64,000 bases of DNA from Polytrichum commune (GCA_950295325.1 OX485807.1:11869001-11933000), one strand, 5' to 3'; counted from the stretch's first letter, positions 10,071-22,900 are shown. Notes: generated from the sequence alone by a model not told the origin. Translations and numbers: made by a program.

Positions 10071-11160
10071 TCAACCATTGTGACAATGACACATGGCACG
10101 TTTATTCCACAAGTTATTTCTTTGTTGTGTTAGGGTCCATTCACGATTGGGGTATTATGTTGGGGACAAAGGAACCAAGGACTATATATGTCACACTGGA
10201 TCTTGATATTTTATTATGATTTACTATTATTTAATTAATAAACTTTAAATAGATAAGTAGATAGGTCATAGGACTTATCAAGAAATATGCTATTTGTTAT
10301 TAAGTAATAACCAATAATAGATAAATCCTTTATGAAATGAGTAGACAGGTCATAGGACTTGTTTGGGCCACATCAATAGCTATTTCATTATTGAAGTGTA
10401 CATCAGATGTGAATTGTTTCTTGTTTTCCATCCTAGTACCTTGGTGTAAGTGTCATGTGTCCATACATATATTTTATTATGTCTAATTCTATTTCTCAAT
10501 GTTTCTTTTTCATGTAGCCATGTTATTCTGTAATGTGGCCCACGTTTGGTGTCCCACGTAAAGCTATATAATTGGTACGCAACACATCTTTAGTTCTATT
10601 TGTACATAATTGAATGATAAGTATGAGAAAACAAATTGGAATCATTTCAATTAATTTTTGCTGTCCTTTTCATTTCTTAATCCCAAGGTCAACAATTCTG
10701 ACAGCAACCATAGATAACAGTTCTACAAATGTTGTGTAGAACTGTTATCTGTGATAGATACATTTGTATATGATTTGTGATCTGTCGTAACTTTTTCCAT
10801 CACATTAGAAAATGACGACTACATTGTTTTAAGTTAAAGGCAATAGGTCTGTCCACTCTATGAGGAAGGAAGGTCTAACTAGCCCTGGCTCCCTGAGTGT
10901 GCCACTTGTGTTGAATTGTTCTCGTACTCCATGGATTTGCCATGAGTAAAAAACACCAAAGTTAATCGGTCCGCATAATTAAGCACACAAACATGGTACA
11001 AAACTGACAGTTCACATCTTCCTAAGTTACAAAAATAATATTAGATTCCATTGATGTTCCACAGTTCACATCATATTGGGATCCACCCAAAGTTGTACGC
11101 ATGCGCCGCTCGAGATTATAAAGCTATGTTTCCGTGAGGCCCAACTAGTAGTCCCACATG
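10071..11160. other. AT-rich gene-free stretch
   Basis: Apart from the hairpin at 10709-10753, I see no gene or element end. Imperfect 'aggtcataggactt' repeats occur near 10263 and 10349. Confidence 0.4.
10709..10753. repeat. Hairpin-forming inverted repeat, 19-bp arms
   Basis: The arms 10709-10727 and 10735-10753 (core AGATAACAGTTCTACA) pair with one mismatch around a 7-nt loop. Confidence 0.8.
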
Positions 11161-11168
11161 GTTTAACT

Positions 11169-11658
11169 AGGGCCACTTCACACACGAACCAAGAGCCGTG
11201 ACCATGAAATTGTGAGAGCCCAAAAGAAAGTGTCCCAAGGCCGTCCCAACACACCTCCGAAATCGTGGTGTGTGGTCACAGACCCTCAAGTGTAGTGTGA
11301 AGTCATATGTGACCGGGCCCTCAACCAAATGTTATTTTAATGAATTTATGTTTATGCACGTCCTAAACCATGATAAAATAGAATAAATTAATAATTGTGA
11401 GCTTTCGAAGTGCCATGGTCTCCTGGTTTTGTGTGAGGCCTACCTCCAAGAGGTGGTTTTTGATAATAGTGCAAGTGACCACGAAACATGATCCATTCGA
11501 TGCCATGGAGGAATCCATGTAGATTGTACATCCGTCTTGCATTCACTTACTCCGTTGGTCCCTCAAGCGTAGTGTGAAGAGAACTTGGACTAGCTCCGCC
11601 TTTTCCACCAATGAGAATGCTTGAAGTGCAATGGTCACGGGCTCTCAGTCTCGTGTGT
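11169..11658 (+). mobile_element. Dispersed repeat family B, near full-length copy with TIRs
   Basis: The left end GGCCACTTCACACACGA and the right end TCGTGTGTGGAGTGGCC are inverted repeats with one mismatch, so family B is a TIR element of about 490 bp. I find no clear TSD and no transposase. It is the best reference copy for the relatives at 7415, 43190, 45109 and 63803. Confidence 0.65.
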
Positions 11659-11714
11659 GGAGTGGCCGTTACTTGAGATCCACTAATGGTCTACAAAAAA
11701 ACTTCACTAACATG

Positions 11715-12820
11715 AAGATGACAAGATTCTTCTTGGGAATTGTACATATCTTCATCTTATGAAGACTTGTGGCTTGTAATGAAAATGTATAAAGAATATG
11801 ATCCTATGTGTAGATTGTGAACAACATTCGTTAAAGATTTTTAAGAACTTGTCATATGGTTCACCAAAGTCGATATTAAACTTTTTTCCTTTGTGCACGT
11901 GAAATCATCTTGGTGATGCATATACCAAATTTGAAACAAAACTAGTACAACTAACATTTCTTATGAATTCTTTTTATTTTCTTATTTAAATTGGAATATC
12001 GATCATTTTAAATTTTTATTGTGTTTCGCATGAATAAAGAGAAAATTTCCCAACAACCCTTCTTTGAAGATAAATGTAATTTGAAAAGTTGAAGTCAATC
12101 ATTTTCATGAATATAGAGATTATGTTGGGAAAACCATTCACCGGTTGGGAGCGTGGCCATGAGGTCAATGAAGAACCATAAATAATATGGTAAACTCATA
12201 CCTACTTTTCAAAACACCCTTATAAAGTCAACCTTGCACACTCCCCCAAAAAAATTCTCTCCTCAAAAAGGATCTCCAATTGGTGTAGCTAAGGGGGTAG
12301 TATACCCCCAAGCTTGAGACCACAATGTGATCTTGAAAAAATACTTAAAGTTAGCCCCCTAATGTTATTCAAGACCACATTTGTGGTCTTCAGCTCGGAA
12401 TGCTACCCCCTCGGCACACAATTGCTCATCATAGTGGACGATTTGTTTCAAATATCTATACACAATCATCTTGGTAATACACTTACCAAGTTTGAAACAA
12501 AGATGATACATTTTTTTTCTAATGAATTGTTTAATTTAAATCTTAGAAAATTATTATTTAGAGAAAATTATCTTTGTTATTATATTCCATCTTTTCGCGT
12601 GAATAGAGAAAAAGTATGCACAACAACTCTTCCTTATGGAGAAAAAAAAACATTTGAAAATTGAAAATGAAATAGTTTTCATGAATGAAATTGAACAAAT
12701 GTTGTTCGCACTCTATACACATGATCATATTGTTTTTTGGCATTATGATACAACTCACAAGTCTTCATAAGATGAACGTATTTGCAAAATATCCATGCAA
12801 GTTGAATTGTGGATGTCATC
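11715..12820. mobile_element. Fold-back element with ~110-bp inverted arms
   Basis: The left arm (11715-11830, containing 'ttcatcttatgaagacttgt') matches the complement of 12698-12820 ('acaagtcttcataagatgaa'). Inside, 11890-12130 and 12450-12690 are degenerate direct repeats ('caaatttgaaacaaaa', 'attttcatgaat') flanking a smaller TIR unit at 12277-12424. There is no coding sequence. Confidence 0.55.
12277..12424. mobile_element. Small TIR unit nested at the centre of the fold-back
   Basis: The ends CAATTGGTGTAGCTAAGGGG and, on the complement, CAATTGTGTGCCGAGGGG pair over about 40 bp, including GAGACCACA and its complement near 12316 and 12380. It is 148 bp long. No TSD was resolved. Confidence 0.55.
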
Positions 12821-14900
12821 TCTATTTTCTGAAATTTTCTTGAGTTTTTGTTTTGAAAATGCTTATATGAATCTTATGACCTTACATAAAAGGTCTAACC
12901 ATATGAACATGTTCTTTGACTTTGTGTCAACAATTTTAGTTCTTGAATGTTCATAAAGCGAGTTTGCAAATCTCACTTTATAAATCATCTTGAAAATACA
13001 TAAAAACTTAGGGATAATAAGGGTTAAAGGTCACCAAGGCCCCAACGGGGCTTTGCAAATAAGAAAAAATTCAAATTTCTTGTGGTTAACTTCATTTTTA
13101 AGTCCTTTTCTCTAGAGATTAAAATAAACTTGATTGAAGTAGGGTTTAAATACAACAAAATATCACTTATAATATAGTGTAAATTTTTATCCAATATATA
13201 CAATATATTTAGCCACCTTTCTATATATATTTCAAAATTTGAACCCCTAAATCTGGAGGTCATCTGCCTCTTCTAGAAGTGGTCAAATTTCATTGACGTG
13301 CCATATGGGTCTCTCATATTGAACTTGAATGTCATCTTTGCAACACGTTTGCTTTGGGGTGTTGCCCAAACTGTTAAAGGTAGCTAATACTTACAACAAG
13401 GAGCACCCACATGTCAAAGTGCTTGCTTACCCCCTACTCAAGTCTTAATGATCTTCCACAAGAAAAAAATTCACTCCAAAATATCATAGTTTTGTCAAGT
13501 CAATGTAAAATTAAACAGGCTTTGTCCCTATTCATTTTGAAATACATAGAAATCAACATACAAATTGGGAGGTATGATGATTATGTAAGGTGATGGTCTA
13601 GAATACCACCCCAATAAAAGATGGTCCCCTTGGATTAGCGGGGACAATAAAGATAAAAAAACTTACCTCTTAAACACAATTTGGTTATTAGGTAGTGGCA
13701 TTGCTCATTAACATCTAACTTACAAAACTTATCAATACTTTCATTTGTGGGGAGTCTTTTACGCATTGGTTGGCACGTTGGCAAGAATGGAAGGGGCATC
13801 ACCTTAGCTGCATAACTAGGCTCACGTCTCCTAGGATGTGAAACATGCAATAAGCATGAGATGATTGCCAATTCCAAATCATATTCATAGTCATTTGTCT
13901 CCAAATATCTTATTCATGATCAAATTGAGGATCCTTGAGCTCATTAAATGATCGTATAGGTCCCCCAATTATGTTGACTATTAGATCTAGAATAGTTAAT
14001 CCCCAGTGAGCACATAGTCCAATTTCTTTTAAACACGTGTTTTTTGTATGTCCATTTTTTGATGGGCCTTAGCCACACACCACTCAAATATAGTGAAAAA
14101 GGTTGAAAAATGTGACCATGAAAGGCATGCATACCAAATTGGATCAATGAGAACCAGACAATGCAATGAGGTTGCATATCAATCATTACACCATGATGAA
14201 GATTACGGAGCTTAAAATTTATAAGCATGTTTTCATGAAAGCCATTAGACCATGGCTCTTGAGAATTCTTGAAATTCTCATTGGTTGCGTGTGTCACAAG
14301 CTCCTGCTTTAGGGTTTACATTGAGGCAGTTTTGGACTACAACCCATAACAATTTCATGGATGAAAAACTAAATGGAATCCCATACGGCAAGTATGGATA
14401 TTGTTGGCTTGGATTTCACACCGTTGGGCTTCGGTCAAGCAGGTTGCCTCAAGTTTAATCTGTTTCCCATTGTGAGTCATCGAATTAGAGGGTCTAGAAA
14501 GCAATATGAGTAAAGTACGCACCTACCAACTAAGTGCGCACCAACAACTCCGGTTCAAAGTGCATACTTAAGTGGGAGAATAACTGTATAGTCCATGGAC
14601 TTCTCTATCCTCTCATCCAAAAAATTGGGTAGCATGGTCATTTAAGAGCCACAGCCTAATGTCTTTAGTGAAAAGAGTGTAAAGAGGCCCTTGATGTATG
14701 CTTTCTTGAATTGAGAGTATCCCCAACAATGGCTCAATGGTCAAGAAAGGAGGTGGCAATATGTAGTGGTCCCTTAAACATTGATTTACAATTGTAAATG
14801 ACCTTCATAACATTACTAAGACCATAGAGTCTATTCTCTTTTCCATTTGAGGGTGCATGTTTCGAGGAAGGCAGTCACTGGGAAGGTGATAACCACGTTT
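12821..14900. other. Gene-free stretch with one family-A copy
   Basis: A family-A repeat lies at about 13935-14100 (gtccaatttcttttaaacac, cacaccactcaaatatag). Otherwise I see only short chance frames. Confidence 0.45.
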
Positions 14901-14941
14901 TAATAAGGACGTGACCGGTGGTGGAGCATATAAATTAAATA

Positions 14942-15131
14942 TCATGTCAAGATGAAGGATAGACTAGGTATGGAAGCAATGATTATTCGACACGTTGGCC
15001 AGTAGTATTGGGAAAGGGAAGAGGCATGCTCTCATGTCAAGATGAAGGATAGACTAGATATGGAAGCAATGGTTATCTAACATGTAGTGAGAGATGACTA
15101 GTAGTATTGGGACAAGGAAGAGGCATGCTCT
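14942..15131 (+). repeat. Two-copy tandem duplication (90 + 99 bp)
   Basis: Both units start tcatgtcaagatgaaggata and end gaggcatgctc; a third unit start (tcatgttgag) follows at 15131. Confidence 0.8.
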
Positions 15132-15217
15132 CATGTTGAGATCCAGACAAACCAAATATTTGGATCCCTCCACACTATTCTAGAATTTCTGTCCTAGTCT
15201 ACATAACACCATGAAGG

Positions 15218-15626
15218 CACGGGTAGATCACTCCATTGTCAAGTTGAACACCACGTGCGACCAAAAATAATCTTCTTTTGGTAAGTTGCACCACCAAAAT
15301 GGGTCAAAATTTTATCAATTTTTTTTCATGAGTAGATATACACAGTACCTATGACATAGCTAAAAGTAGTAACTAAATTTGATGATTTTTTTTTTCATAA
15401 AACATACCGTTTCTAACTAGAATGACACAGAATTGAACTAAAACAATTACTAAAGAAAACAAAGATGACTAAAAATTTCAAAAAAAAATACAAAAGATAC
15501 TATAAATGGTTATGTATATGTAGAAAAAATATCATAAATTTTAAAATTATATATGGCATGTAATATAGGGGTAGCAAACTTTGTCCGCACGTGGTGTCAA
15601 CTTGACAATGAAGTGACCTCCCCGTG
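15218..15626. mobile_element. hAT-like non-autonomous element, 409 bp, 8-bp TSD CATGAAGG
   Basis: The TIR is about 40 bp: it starts CACGGGTAGATCACTCC and includes TTGTCAAGTTG and ACACCACGTGCG on both ends. The perfect TSD CATGAAGG is at 15210-15217 and 15627-15634. The interior is AT-rich and non-coding. A matching right terminus (gtgacctccccgtgcatg) near 45919 marks a second copy. Confidence 0.75.
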
Positions 15627-15816
15627 CATGAAGGCGCTGAATAATGTTATCTTACAAGGGTCACTGTAGAAGGGCGTACATTAGGTAGACGATGTCAAAA
15701 CATGCTCTAAAAAGTTACTCTTTTGGAATCTCAGGTTGGTCCAACCTTGCATCGTTGGTCTATATGATATGGAGGTATAAAATCTCATTGTTGTTTCTCA
15801 ACCGTGTACCTTATTT

Positions 15817-15948
15817 CATAACATTACTCAGGTGATGAGCTGTGTTCAAATGCCCAATTTAAAGCACTCGAATCTTGACATCCAGAGGCTTTATTCTCAA
15901 GTCTATTGTGGGCCCATGAACACAACTCATCAAGTGAGTAATGTTATG
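15817..15948. mobile_element. 132-bp MITE-like inverted repeat
   Basis: The outer 32 bp, starting CATAACATTACTCA, are inverted repeats with three mismatches. TTA occurs just outside both ends but not in exact register, so the superfamily is open. Confidence 0.6.
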
Positions 15949-16441
15949 TTAGTCTAAATGGCACTTGACACTCTTAAAGTACCTAGATCTAACAACAAAA
16001 TCTCTTATGTCTAACATCCAACCAACTGCCATTAATTACATTGCCTTTCTAATTTGTAACAAACACAAACTTGATTTTTTATTTATCTTTAAGTGTCACT
16101 TAATATCTTCCCCCTCTTTTATCACAATTGGCAGCCAACCTAATGGAAGGTAGGCAATATCTCTTCCATTCATTGGGGCATGTGTCCTAAACTGGTTGTT
16201 GGTGAATGAATGAGTGTCCCTCATGTTGATCTATGTAAAGAGGTCAACATTTCTTTCTCTCTAGTTTAGAAGGACCCAATTAGCATGCCTTTCCTAAGAT
16301 AGTAAGATTGACTAACTCATGTTCAAAAAACAATGGAATTTTAGAGTTGGCCCTTGATGACATGATCTATGTTCATGAATTTTTGTCATCGTCACGTCAT
16401 TGTGTATCGTATTTTGACCAATGGTAAGGTCAAGGATATGT

Positions 16442-16662
16442 GGCGTCTATGTAAACTCATTTTACGAGGTTAGTGGAAAGCATCAAACTATTCTATAGCC
16501 TCAAAATGAATATTCTAAACAAAAATATGGTCCATGATTGAAGTTATAGGCCCTAAACTACTTTAGTGAGGTCTAGTTGAATCGAATTAGATGTCAACAT
16601 GTAGGGGACTTGATTTTACTAGACCAGTTTGCATGTATGATGGTTGAGTTTACATAGACGCC
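16442..16662. mobile_element. MITE-like element with an 18-bp perfect TIR
   Basis: GGCGTCTATGTAAACTCA at 16442-16459 is exactly complementary to 16645-16662. It is 221 bp long. No TSD is resolved. Confidence 0.6.
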
Positions 16663-17639
16663 AAAATCCCTAAGGCCATGGGCATGGTACCATATTTCAA
16701 ACTTTCATTCTTGAGAACAATTAACCTAACTCCTGAAGGCTGAAACAACACCTCCTTCAAAATCATTTAAAATGATTCAATCCAATTCAACAACTTATTT
16801 AAGCCATCCGACACCTCTTATGATAGATCCGACCGTACATATGACAACTTTGTGAAGTTAAGATTGTTTACACAAATTTTCAACCGTGTGTGTTTCCAAA
16901 CCCAATAGAATGTAACATAAACATGTACATTGGTATGTTCGGGTAGACATGGCTGCCCGGACAAAAACTTCGGCATGAAGGGGTTAAGTACTTAACATAT
17001 TGGCAAAGGGAATTTTGAAAAATGGTACCAAGAGTTTCTGGGCCAAATCCTGACATCACATCAAGTTATTGTCTGCATTGAACCTAACCTTCCAGAAGCA
17101 TGTTAGCAATAGGGAGGCAAAGTACACTCAAAATACGAAACACTACACTAAATATTGTATTTAGTTGTCACCAATTCTAATCGTCTTGCTTGTCATTAGA
17201 AAAATTACCACGGTGACATAAAATACCATGTGTCACTAACACATTATTAAGTGTAGTATCGATTCATTGCCAAGAATATAAGTTCATGGTTGTGATTTTA
17301 TGTCTTTGGTTTGTTTTTGTTGGGTTTTTAGGTTTAGGTTTTGGTTTGGTTGTGGAGTTTATCATATCCCAAAACACATGGGTAGAGCTTCGTGGTGTGT
17401 AGATAAACTTGTCCATTGATAATGTGAAAATGCAAACAATTGTTTTGGAACATGATTAGGATGTCACGAAGCACAACTTTGGCCTTACCTATTTCACAAC
17501 ATTTGTTTGAACTAGAGATTTTCAGGTGAACACACGAGAGATGTGATGCACCTTCACATGATTCTCGTACTCATTGACTAACCATATAGACTCTCCTAAT
17601 TTTGTTCATTATAGATTCTAAAACTGATAACAAACTTTG
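16663..17639. other. Gene-free stretch holding a family-D repeat
   Basis: Only the 112-bp family-D copy at 17144-17255 is recognisable; nothing coding is seen. Confidence 0.4.
17144..17255. mobile_element. Dispersed repeat family D, short copy
   Basis: It begins TACACTAAATATTGTATTTA and ends TTAAGTGTA. This is a shortened relative of 25502-25877 and 63367-63593. Confidence 0.5.
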
Positions 17640-17760
17640 AACATGTAGTCCAATCTCTTTTAAGTGCATGTCTATTTTGTGTCCATTCTTAGATCCACAC
17701 CTAACCACACACCACTCGTATATAAGTGTTCGTTTAAGATAAGTAACCGAATTAGGCTCG
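17640..17760 (+). repeat. Dispersed repeat family A copy
   Basis: It carries gtccaatctcttttaag, ccacacctaaccacacacca and gtttaagataagtaacc, the family-A landmarks. Confidence 0.65.
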
Positions 17761-17828
17761 CTTACTTTGAATCTCCTATGTATGCAACTTATGAGTCATG
17801 TGAACGTAGAAAGGAATAGCTTAAACGA

Positions 17829-18005
17829 ACAGCTAGGCTCGGGACCGAAGCTCCAGGGAGGAGGCTCGGGCGTGGAGGTGACCGGTGGAGCTATGGCGTG
17901 GGAATAGTTTGGGTGGGCGCCTAGGTTCGGAACCGAAGCACTGGGGAGGAGGCTCGGGACAGCCGGTGAAGGGGGTGACGGTGACCGGCGGAGCTATGGC
18001 GTGCA
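17829..18005 (+). repeat. GC-rich partial tandem duplication upstream of the ATL gene
   Basis: 17831-17897 and 17921-18003 share 'ctaggctcgggaccgaagc', 'ggaggaggctcggg' and 'ggagctatggcgtg'. This GC island lies 2 kb before the ATL start codon, possibly in promoter or upstream-exon sequence. Confidence 0.6.
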
Positions 18006-18723
18006 GGGCCAAGTGGGGTAGGGTCGTCAGCAGAGGGCGGCCTATTCACAAGGGTCACCAGACGGCAGGCCTTCCCCAACCCCCACTCTCTCATGATTAT
18101 CACAGCCTTCATTCTTTTCCGCTTCTTTCGAGCTCCTTCTCACCTCCTGCCATGCTATATCGCATAAGTTAATGTAAGAAGCTGCTTTCTTCGCCACTGC
18201 CAAACAGTTCACTAAGTTCACTTATGCATTCTCTCACCATTCTCCAAGCAAGTGAAACTTTCGCAGGTTTCCAATAGTTGTCAGATGACAAGCTGACGGG
18301 TGCCCGGCCGGTCAAGTTGTCACCGGCCGCTCTGAATCAGGCAGCACTTTGAGTTGTTATGACATTTTCTAGGAGCTGTAAAAAGTTGCTTGCTGTACGA
18401 TGCGACGTTCGAGGTAGTAGTAGGACGTACTGGTTTTGTTAGTTGCATCGACGAGACCGAGGTAAGTACTTAGCGACCGTGGTTGCAACAAGCACATGGC
18501 ATTGTCGTGTTCATCCGCTTTACGACTCCGGCCTCAGTACTTCCTTAGTTTCGCGGGGCCGAGGGTTCGTTATGTCGTAGCTCCCGAGTAGTGATGACAG
18601 TTTTTACTTCTTGTTGTGGTACTCTGAGAGGGAGCTTCGGACGGGCGCATTGCATGACTAGCCGCGTACGCTGTACCTGTTGTTCCCTTGGTGTGAGGGA
18701 GCTCCAAGTTTCTGTGCGACTTC

Positions 18724-18965
18724 ATGCCAATCGAGTCATCGGACTCGAACATGTGGAACCTGGGCATTGTCCAGCTGCTGCTGCTTCTCAAGAACATTGC
18801 CGATGGTGTTGATGAATCTCGTTTCAGCAAGAACGCACTTCAGGCATCGCAATCGAGGACGGTTGATATAATCTGGCTCCTGCAGCTGGTTAACTATGCT
18901 GCAAACCTGCTGTTCGTGAAACCAATGGCTCGAGTTGAAATTGCCTTCACTCGTATTATAAGGTC
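18724..18965 (+). CDS. Unidentified open frame, possible upstream exon or gene fragment
   Basis: The frame from the ATG at 18724 gives about 80 residues with protein-like composition (NMWNLGIVQLLLLLKNIADG, then ALQASQSRTVDIIWLLQLV). It reaches a plausible donor ATAAG|GTCAAT at 18962/18963. I do not recognise it. It is on the same strand as the ATL gene and about 1 kb upstream, so it may be a 5' leader exon, a decayed neighbour gene, or chance. Confidence 0.25.
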
Positions 18966-19446
18966 AATAAAGTTCGTGGACTGTTGGTGAGGTGCGAACT
19001 TTGGCAAGGGCTCAGTATTGGCCATCAAGTCGAAGAGATTGCAACAAGAATTCATCGCCACGCACCTGCTAGGGGTTTCTGTCCCTTCCTTCTCCCGATC
19101 GGCTTGTCTTCAACTTCGGAATAATGCGCGGGGAGTGCCAGAGGTCATGCAGAGGGTTGGGTCACAGGAGTTCTGCAGTTGATAAGTTTGCAGCACGAGT
19201 ATCTGATCTTCCAGAGCCCTATGTATCAGAGAATTGTAAGTGGTGGCTATGGTATCCAGTGCCGAGTTTTACCTAGCGATGCCTGACAGGGACAGGAATA
19301 ATCTGTTGCTCCTACAATCGAAGTACGTAACCTAAGTGGGAAGCATCAGAAGGCACTTCTCCACATAAATGAGCGTCTAAGTACCAAAGGATGGTCGGGT
19401 AAGGCGACCGACATGTGTCGAGTATTTCACTCCCTTTACATCACAG

Positions 19447-19991
19447 ATCGCTGATGTTCACCAAGCAACTTCCCCATTGCTGGAATGTAGTGCACATAAG
19501 AATCTCAACATTCTTGCAAGCATGTCGTTCATGTCAGGTCGCTGCTGATGTCCGACGAGCAACTTCTCCATTGCTGGAATGTAGTGCACATAAGAATCTC
19601 AACATTCCTGCAAGCATGTCGCTGATAACAGATCGCTGCTGATGTCTACCGAGCAGCTTCTCCATTGCTGGAATGCAGCTCACACGAGAATTTCAACGTT
19701 GTTGCAAGCATGTCGCTTTTAACACATCGCTGCTGATGTCCTCCGAGCAACTTCTCCATTGCTGGAATGTAGCGTACACAAGAATCTCAACATTATTGCA
19801 AGCTCGTCGCTGATAACAGGTCGCTTCTGATGTCCACCGAGCAAGTTCTCCATAGCTGTAATGTAGCGTACACAAGAATCTCAACATTCTTGCAAGCATG
19901 TCGCTGATAACAGATAGCTGCTGATGTCTACCGAGCAGCTTCTCCACTGCTGGAATGTAGCTCACATAAGTATCTCAACATTCTTGCAAGC
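19447..19991 (+). repeat. Six-copy 94-bp tandem array ending at the ATL start codon
   Basis: Units begin at about 19447, 19541, 19635, 19729, 19823 and 19917, with an exact 94-bp period (the first is 3 bp short). Each carries 'gagcaacttctccattgctg', 'tctcaacattcttgcaagc' and, in most copies, an atgtcg. The final copy's 'aagcatgtc' supplies the ATG of the ATL frame at 19992. Confidence 0.9.
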
Positions 19992-22900
19992 ATGTCACCG
20001 TTGCCATATCGGGCAGTCGGGTATCCCTTGCCGGCGCCAGCGCCCTCCCCGTACTGTCATCCTCACAATGGCTCTTCATGGCCGGACCCCAACCCCACGG
20101 GATCTACTGAGAGCTCTGCTTTGACTTCATCGTTCAAACCGAGCATCGCGGTCATCATCGGTGTCCTCACCACCATGTTCTCGCTTACGTTCCTCCTGCT
20201 CATGTACGCCAAGCACTGCAAACGCTCCACGGAGAGCGAGGGCAACGAAGGGGGAGCCCCTGAAGAAGTCCCCGCCACGCCCGCTCCTTACCATGTGGAG
20301 AATTCGGGCATCGATCGCGCAGTTGTGGAGGCTCTTCCCATGTTCACGTTCGCATCCCTGCAGGGCATGAAGGTGGGGTTTCTGGATCCAGCAGTCCTTT
20401 TAGGGTTACCTTCCCGCCATTTTTGTGTTGGTGAAGTAATGGAGTCAGTCCAGGTTTGGAGATTGATTCGGTAATCAGTGTGATTTTCCTTGATTTGTAT
20501 AGATATACTCCAGGGTCCTCCATCGTTCGATAAGTAGTGTGTTCTTGCCATGTGTTTAATGAAAGCACCAGAAGCAGAGAGAAAAACAATCTCATATCAG
20601 TATTAACCATGAGAACCATAAGGAGCAAGCACCAAGCACCAATTGCAGGTGAACTTGAACCGACATGTGGACAGTCAACCATAGAAAGTAAGGAAAATGG
20701 CTCCCAAGTAGGTTAGTCACGGCAACACTAAGATGCTTGAAAATGAAAGACGGTTGTGTGCACACATATGAGAGATCGGCAATCTTCTTTAAGTGGACAA
20801 TCTTCTCATTTGCACTAGTGCAATCATCACAAGTTTGCACTTGAGCCATGTGACAGGGGAATTCTTCACTTTTGTCAGACGTGGATCTCTTGTTTTTTTT
20901 TTTCCTTCTGCGAAATCTTTTTGGCATTGGAGAGGGGTACTAGTACTAATGAATCGAGTTTTGATAGGTGTCCACATCACATAATTTGCGTTGTCCTTAT
21001 GTGGGCGGAGTTTATGTTAGGGTTACCTGCCATTTGTGTTGGTTAACTAATGGAGTCAAGGTGTGGTGGAGATTATTTTAAATCAAGTTGCTCATAAGCC
21101 ATATTTGATGCTGACATGAAGTGCAAAAATATTTAAGTAGGTATTGAGCAAAATGGTGTTGAGGAGAATGGGGCTTCTTTCAGGAGCTAACATGTCTGTT
21201 AATTATGTACACAGGAAGGACTGGAGTGTGCAGTGTGCCTGAGTCGTTTTGAAGAATTGGACATTCTGAGACTCCTGCCAAAATGTAAACATGCATTTCA
21301 TCTGGACTGCGTCGACATATGGTTGGTGTCTCATTCTACTTGCCCGCTCTGCCGCCACTGCATTACCTCCAACGATCTCACATTGGTTGATGATCTTGTG
21401 GCTGCCAGAAACTCACAAGAAGCTGTTGGGCAAGAACTGGCCACTGTTGCCGCGTTGCCTTGGAGCAGCTCCAACCCTCGCCGGTCATCGGTGGATAGAC
21501 GGGACCGACCTGCACAGGCATGTTCAATGTTGAAGTTTGTTTCATACCTGGTGTCAGTTGAATTTGAGCTGTCTTCCGGGAACACTCACATAAGGTATGT
21601 GGGCCTTATGCAGTACTCCTTTTAAACAGATACTTATATGTAAGTGGTATATGGCAAGGCTTATTGTTAAAATCGGACACCAAATAGACACGATGAGATT
21701 GGACTATGTGCTCACAACATAAACACCACTCCAGACTCAATAGTTGATTCTAACACAATGTACATGGTCTATGTGTTTCTTAAAGAGAGAATTTTCACTT
21801 TGACCTCTTATATATTTTGCATCTCAACTCCTGTTTTGAAACTTGTAAACATGATTCACAATCACTAACCTGATGTAATCTGATCCAACATCCAGAATTG
21901 TTTGTGGAGGTGGACGTGCCCACAATAAGGCCACATACCTCCACTCTGATTTTTACTTTTGTATTTCTTGTAACATCTAAGGAATTTGGCCTTGTTTTGG
22001 GCAGTTCTGCCTGCACCGACAACTATGGCTGTTGGATCGGGTTTGGAATTTCCTCATCTCAAGAGCAATTGCGATTGTCAATTCCAGTTTCAGAATCAGC
22101 GTAGAGATGGAAAAGTTATATGGCGTCCAAGTGAAAATTGTCTTTTCTAAGCAATCACATAGGCCCTCCCAATTTCGTTAAATACTGAAAGCAGAATGGC
22201 TAACATAAGTAGAGCACATAGTCCAATCGCATTGCAACACGTGCCTTTTTGGTGTCTGTTCACAACTACAAGCCTTGCCATACCCCACTTAGATATAGGT
22301 GTTTAACTAAAAAGAGTGAGGCCCACGTACCTTGAGTCACTTTTTGCTATCGATTGTTGTGCTACTGCTGTGCATATGCTAAAAATTGTGTGGTTAGGAA
22401 TTCCCACAACTTGATCCTATGTGATTCCTTGTTCAAGTCTACCTAGTCCTTGCAGTTACTACAAATTCACAGTGGAATTCTGTGTTGCGTCCCTTCCACC
22501 ACTTCAGTTTCTGGTGCCAGGTTCACCCCGAAGAAGATTTTAACATTCTTGGGCTTGAGTAGTCTATTCTTCGTTGGGCTTGGTCTAACATCATAGCATT
22601 CTTAAGTGGTGTAGTGGTGTTCTCCCTAGATAAGCATCCTGGAGAGTGAGAGAGAGAGGTGACTCCGATGTTGCCATCGGCATGAATTTGGTGTTGCTTC
22701 ACTGACCCCAATTCTGACACCTACTTTTTGTCCTAGAGTCAAGCTAAATATTTCAGTATGGACACCAATTATATTATTCTAAGAACTAAAAACATGTCTC
22801 AATGGTTGAAAGAGTCAAAATGTCAAGATCAACACTGTCCAATTTGGGGGGTCTTTGTGATTAAGAAGGGTCCAATGAGGTTTATGACTCTGAGCATTTT

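Noticed and set aside
19415-19965. Short frames through the 94-bp array as coding exons
   Set aside because: 94 is not a multiple of three, so the frame changes between units and stops recur; this is non-coding repeat.
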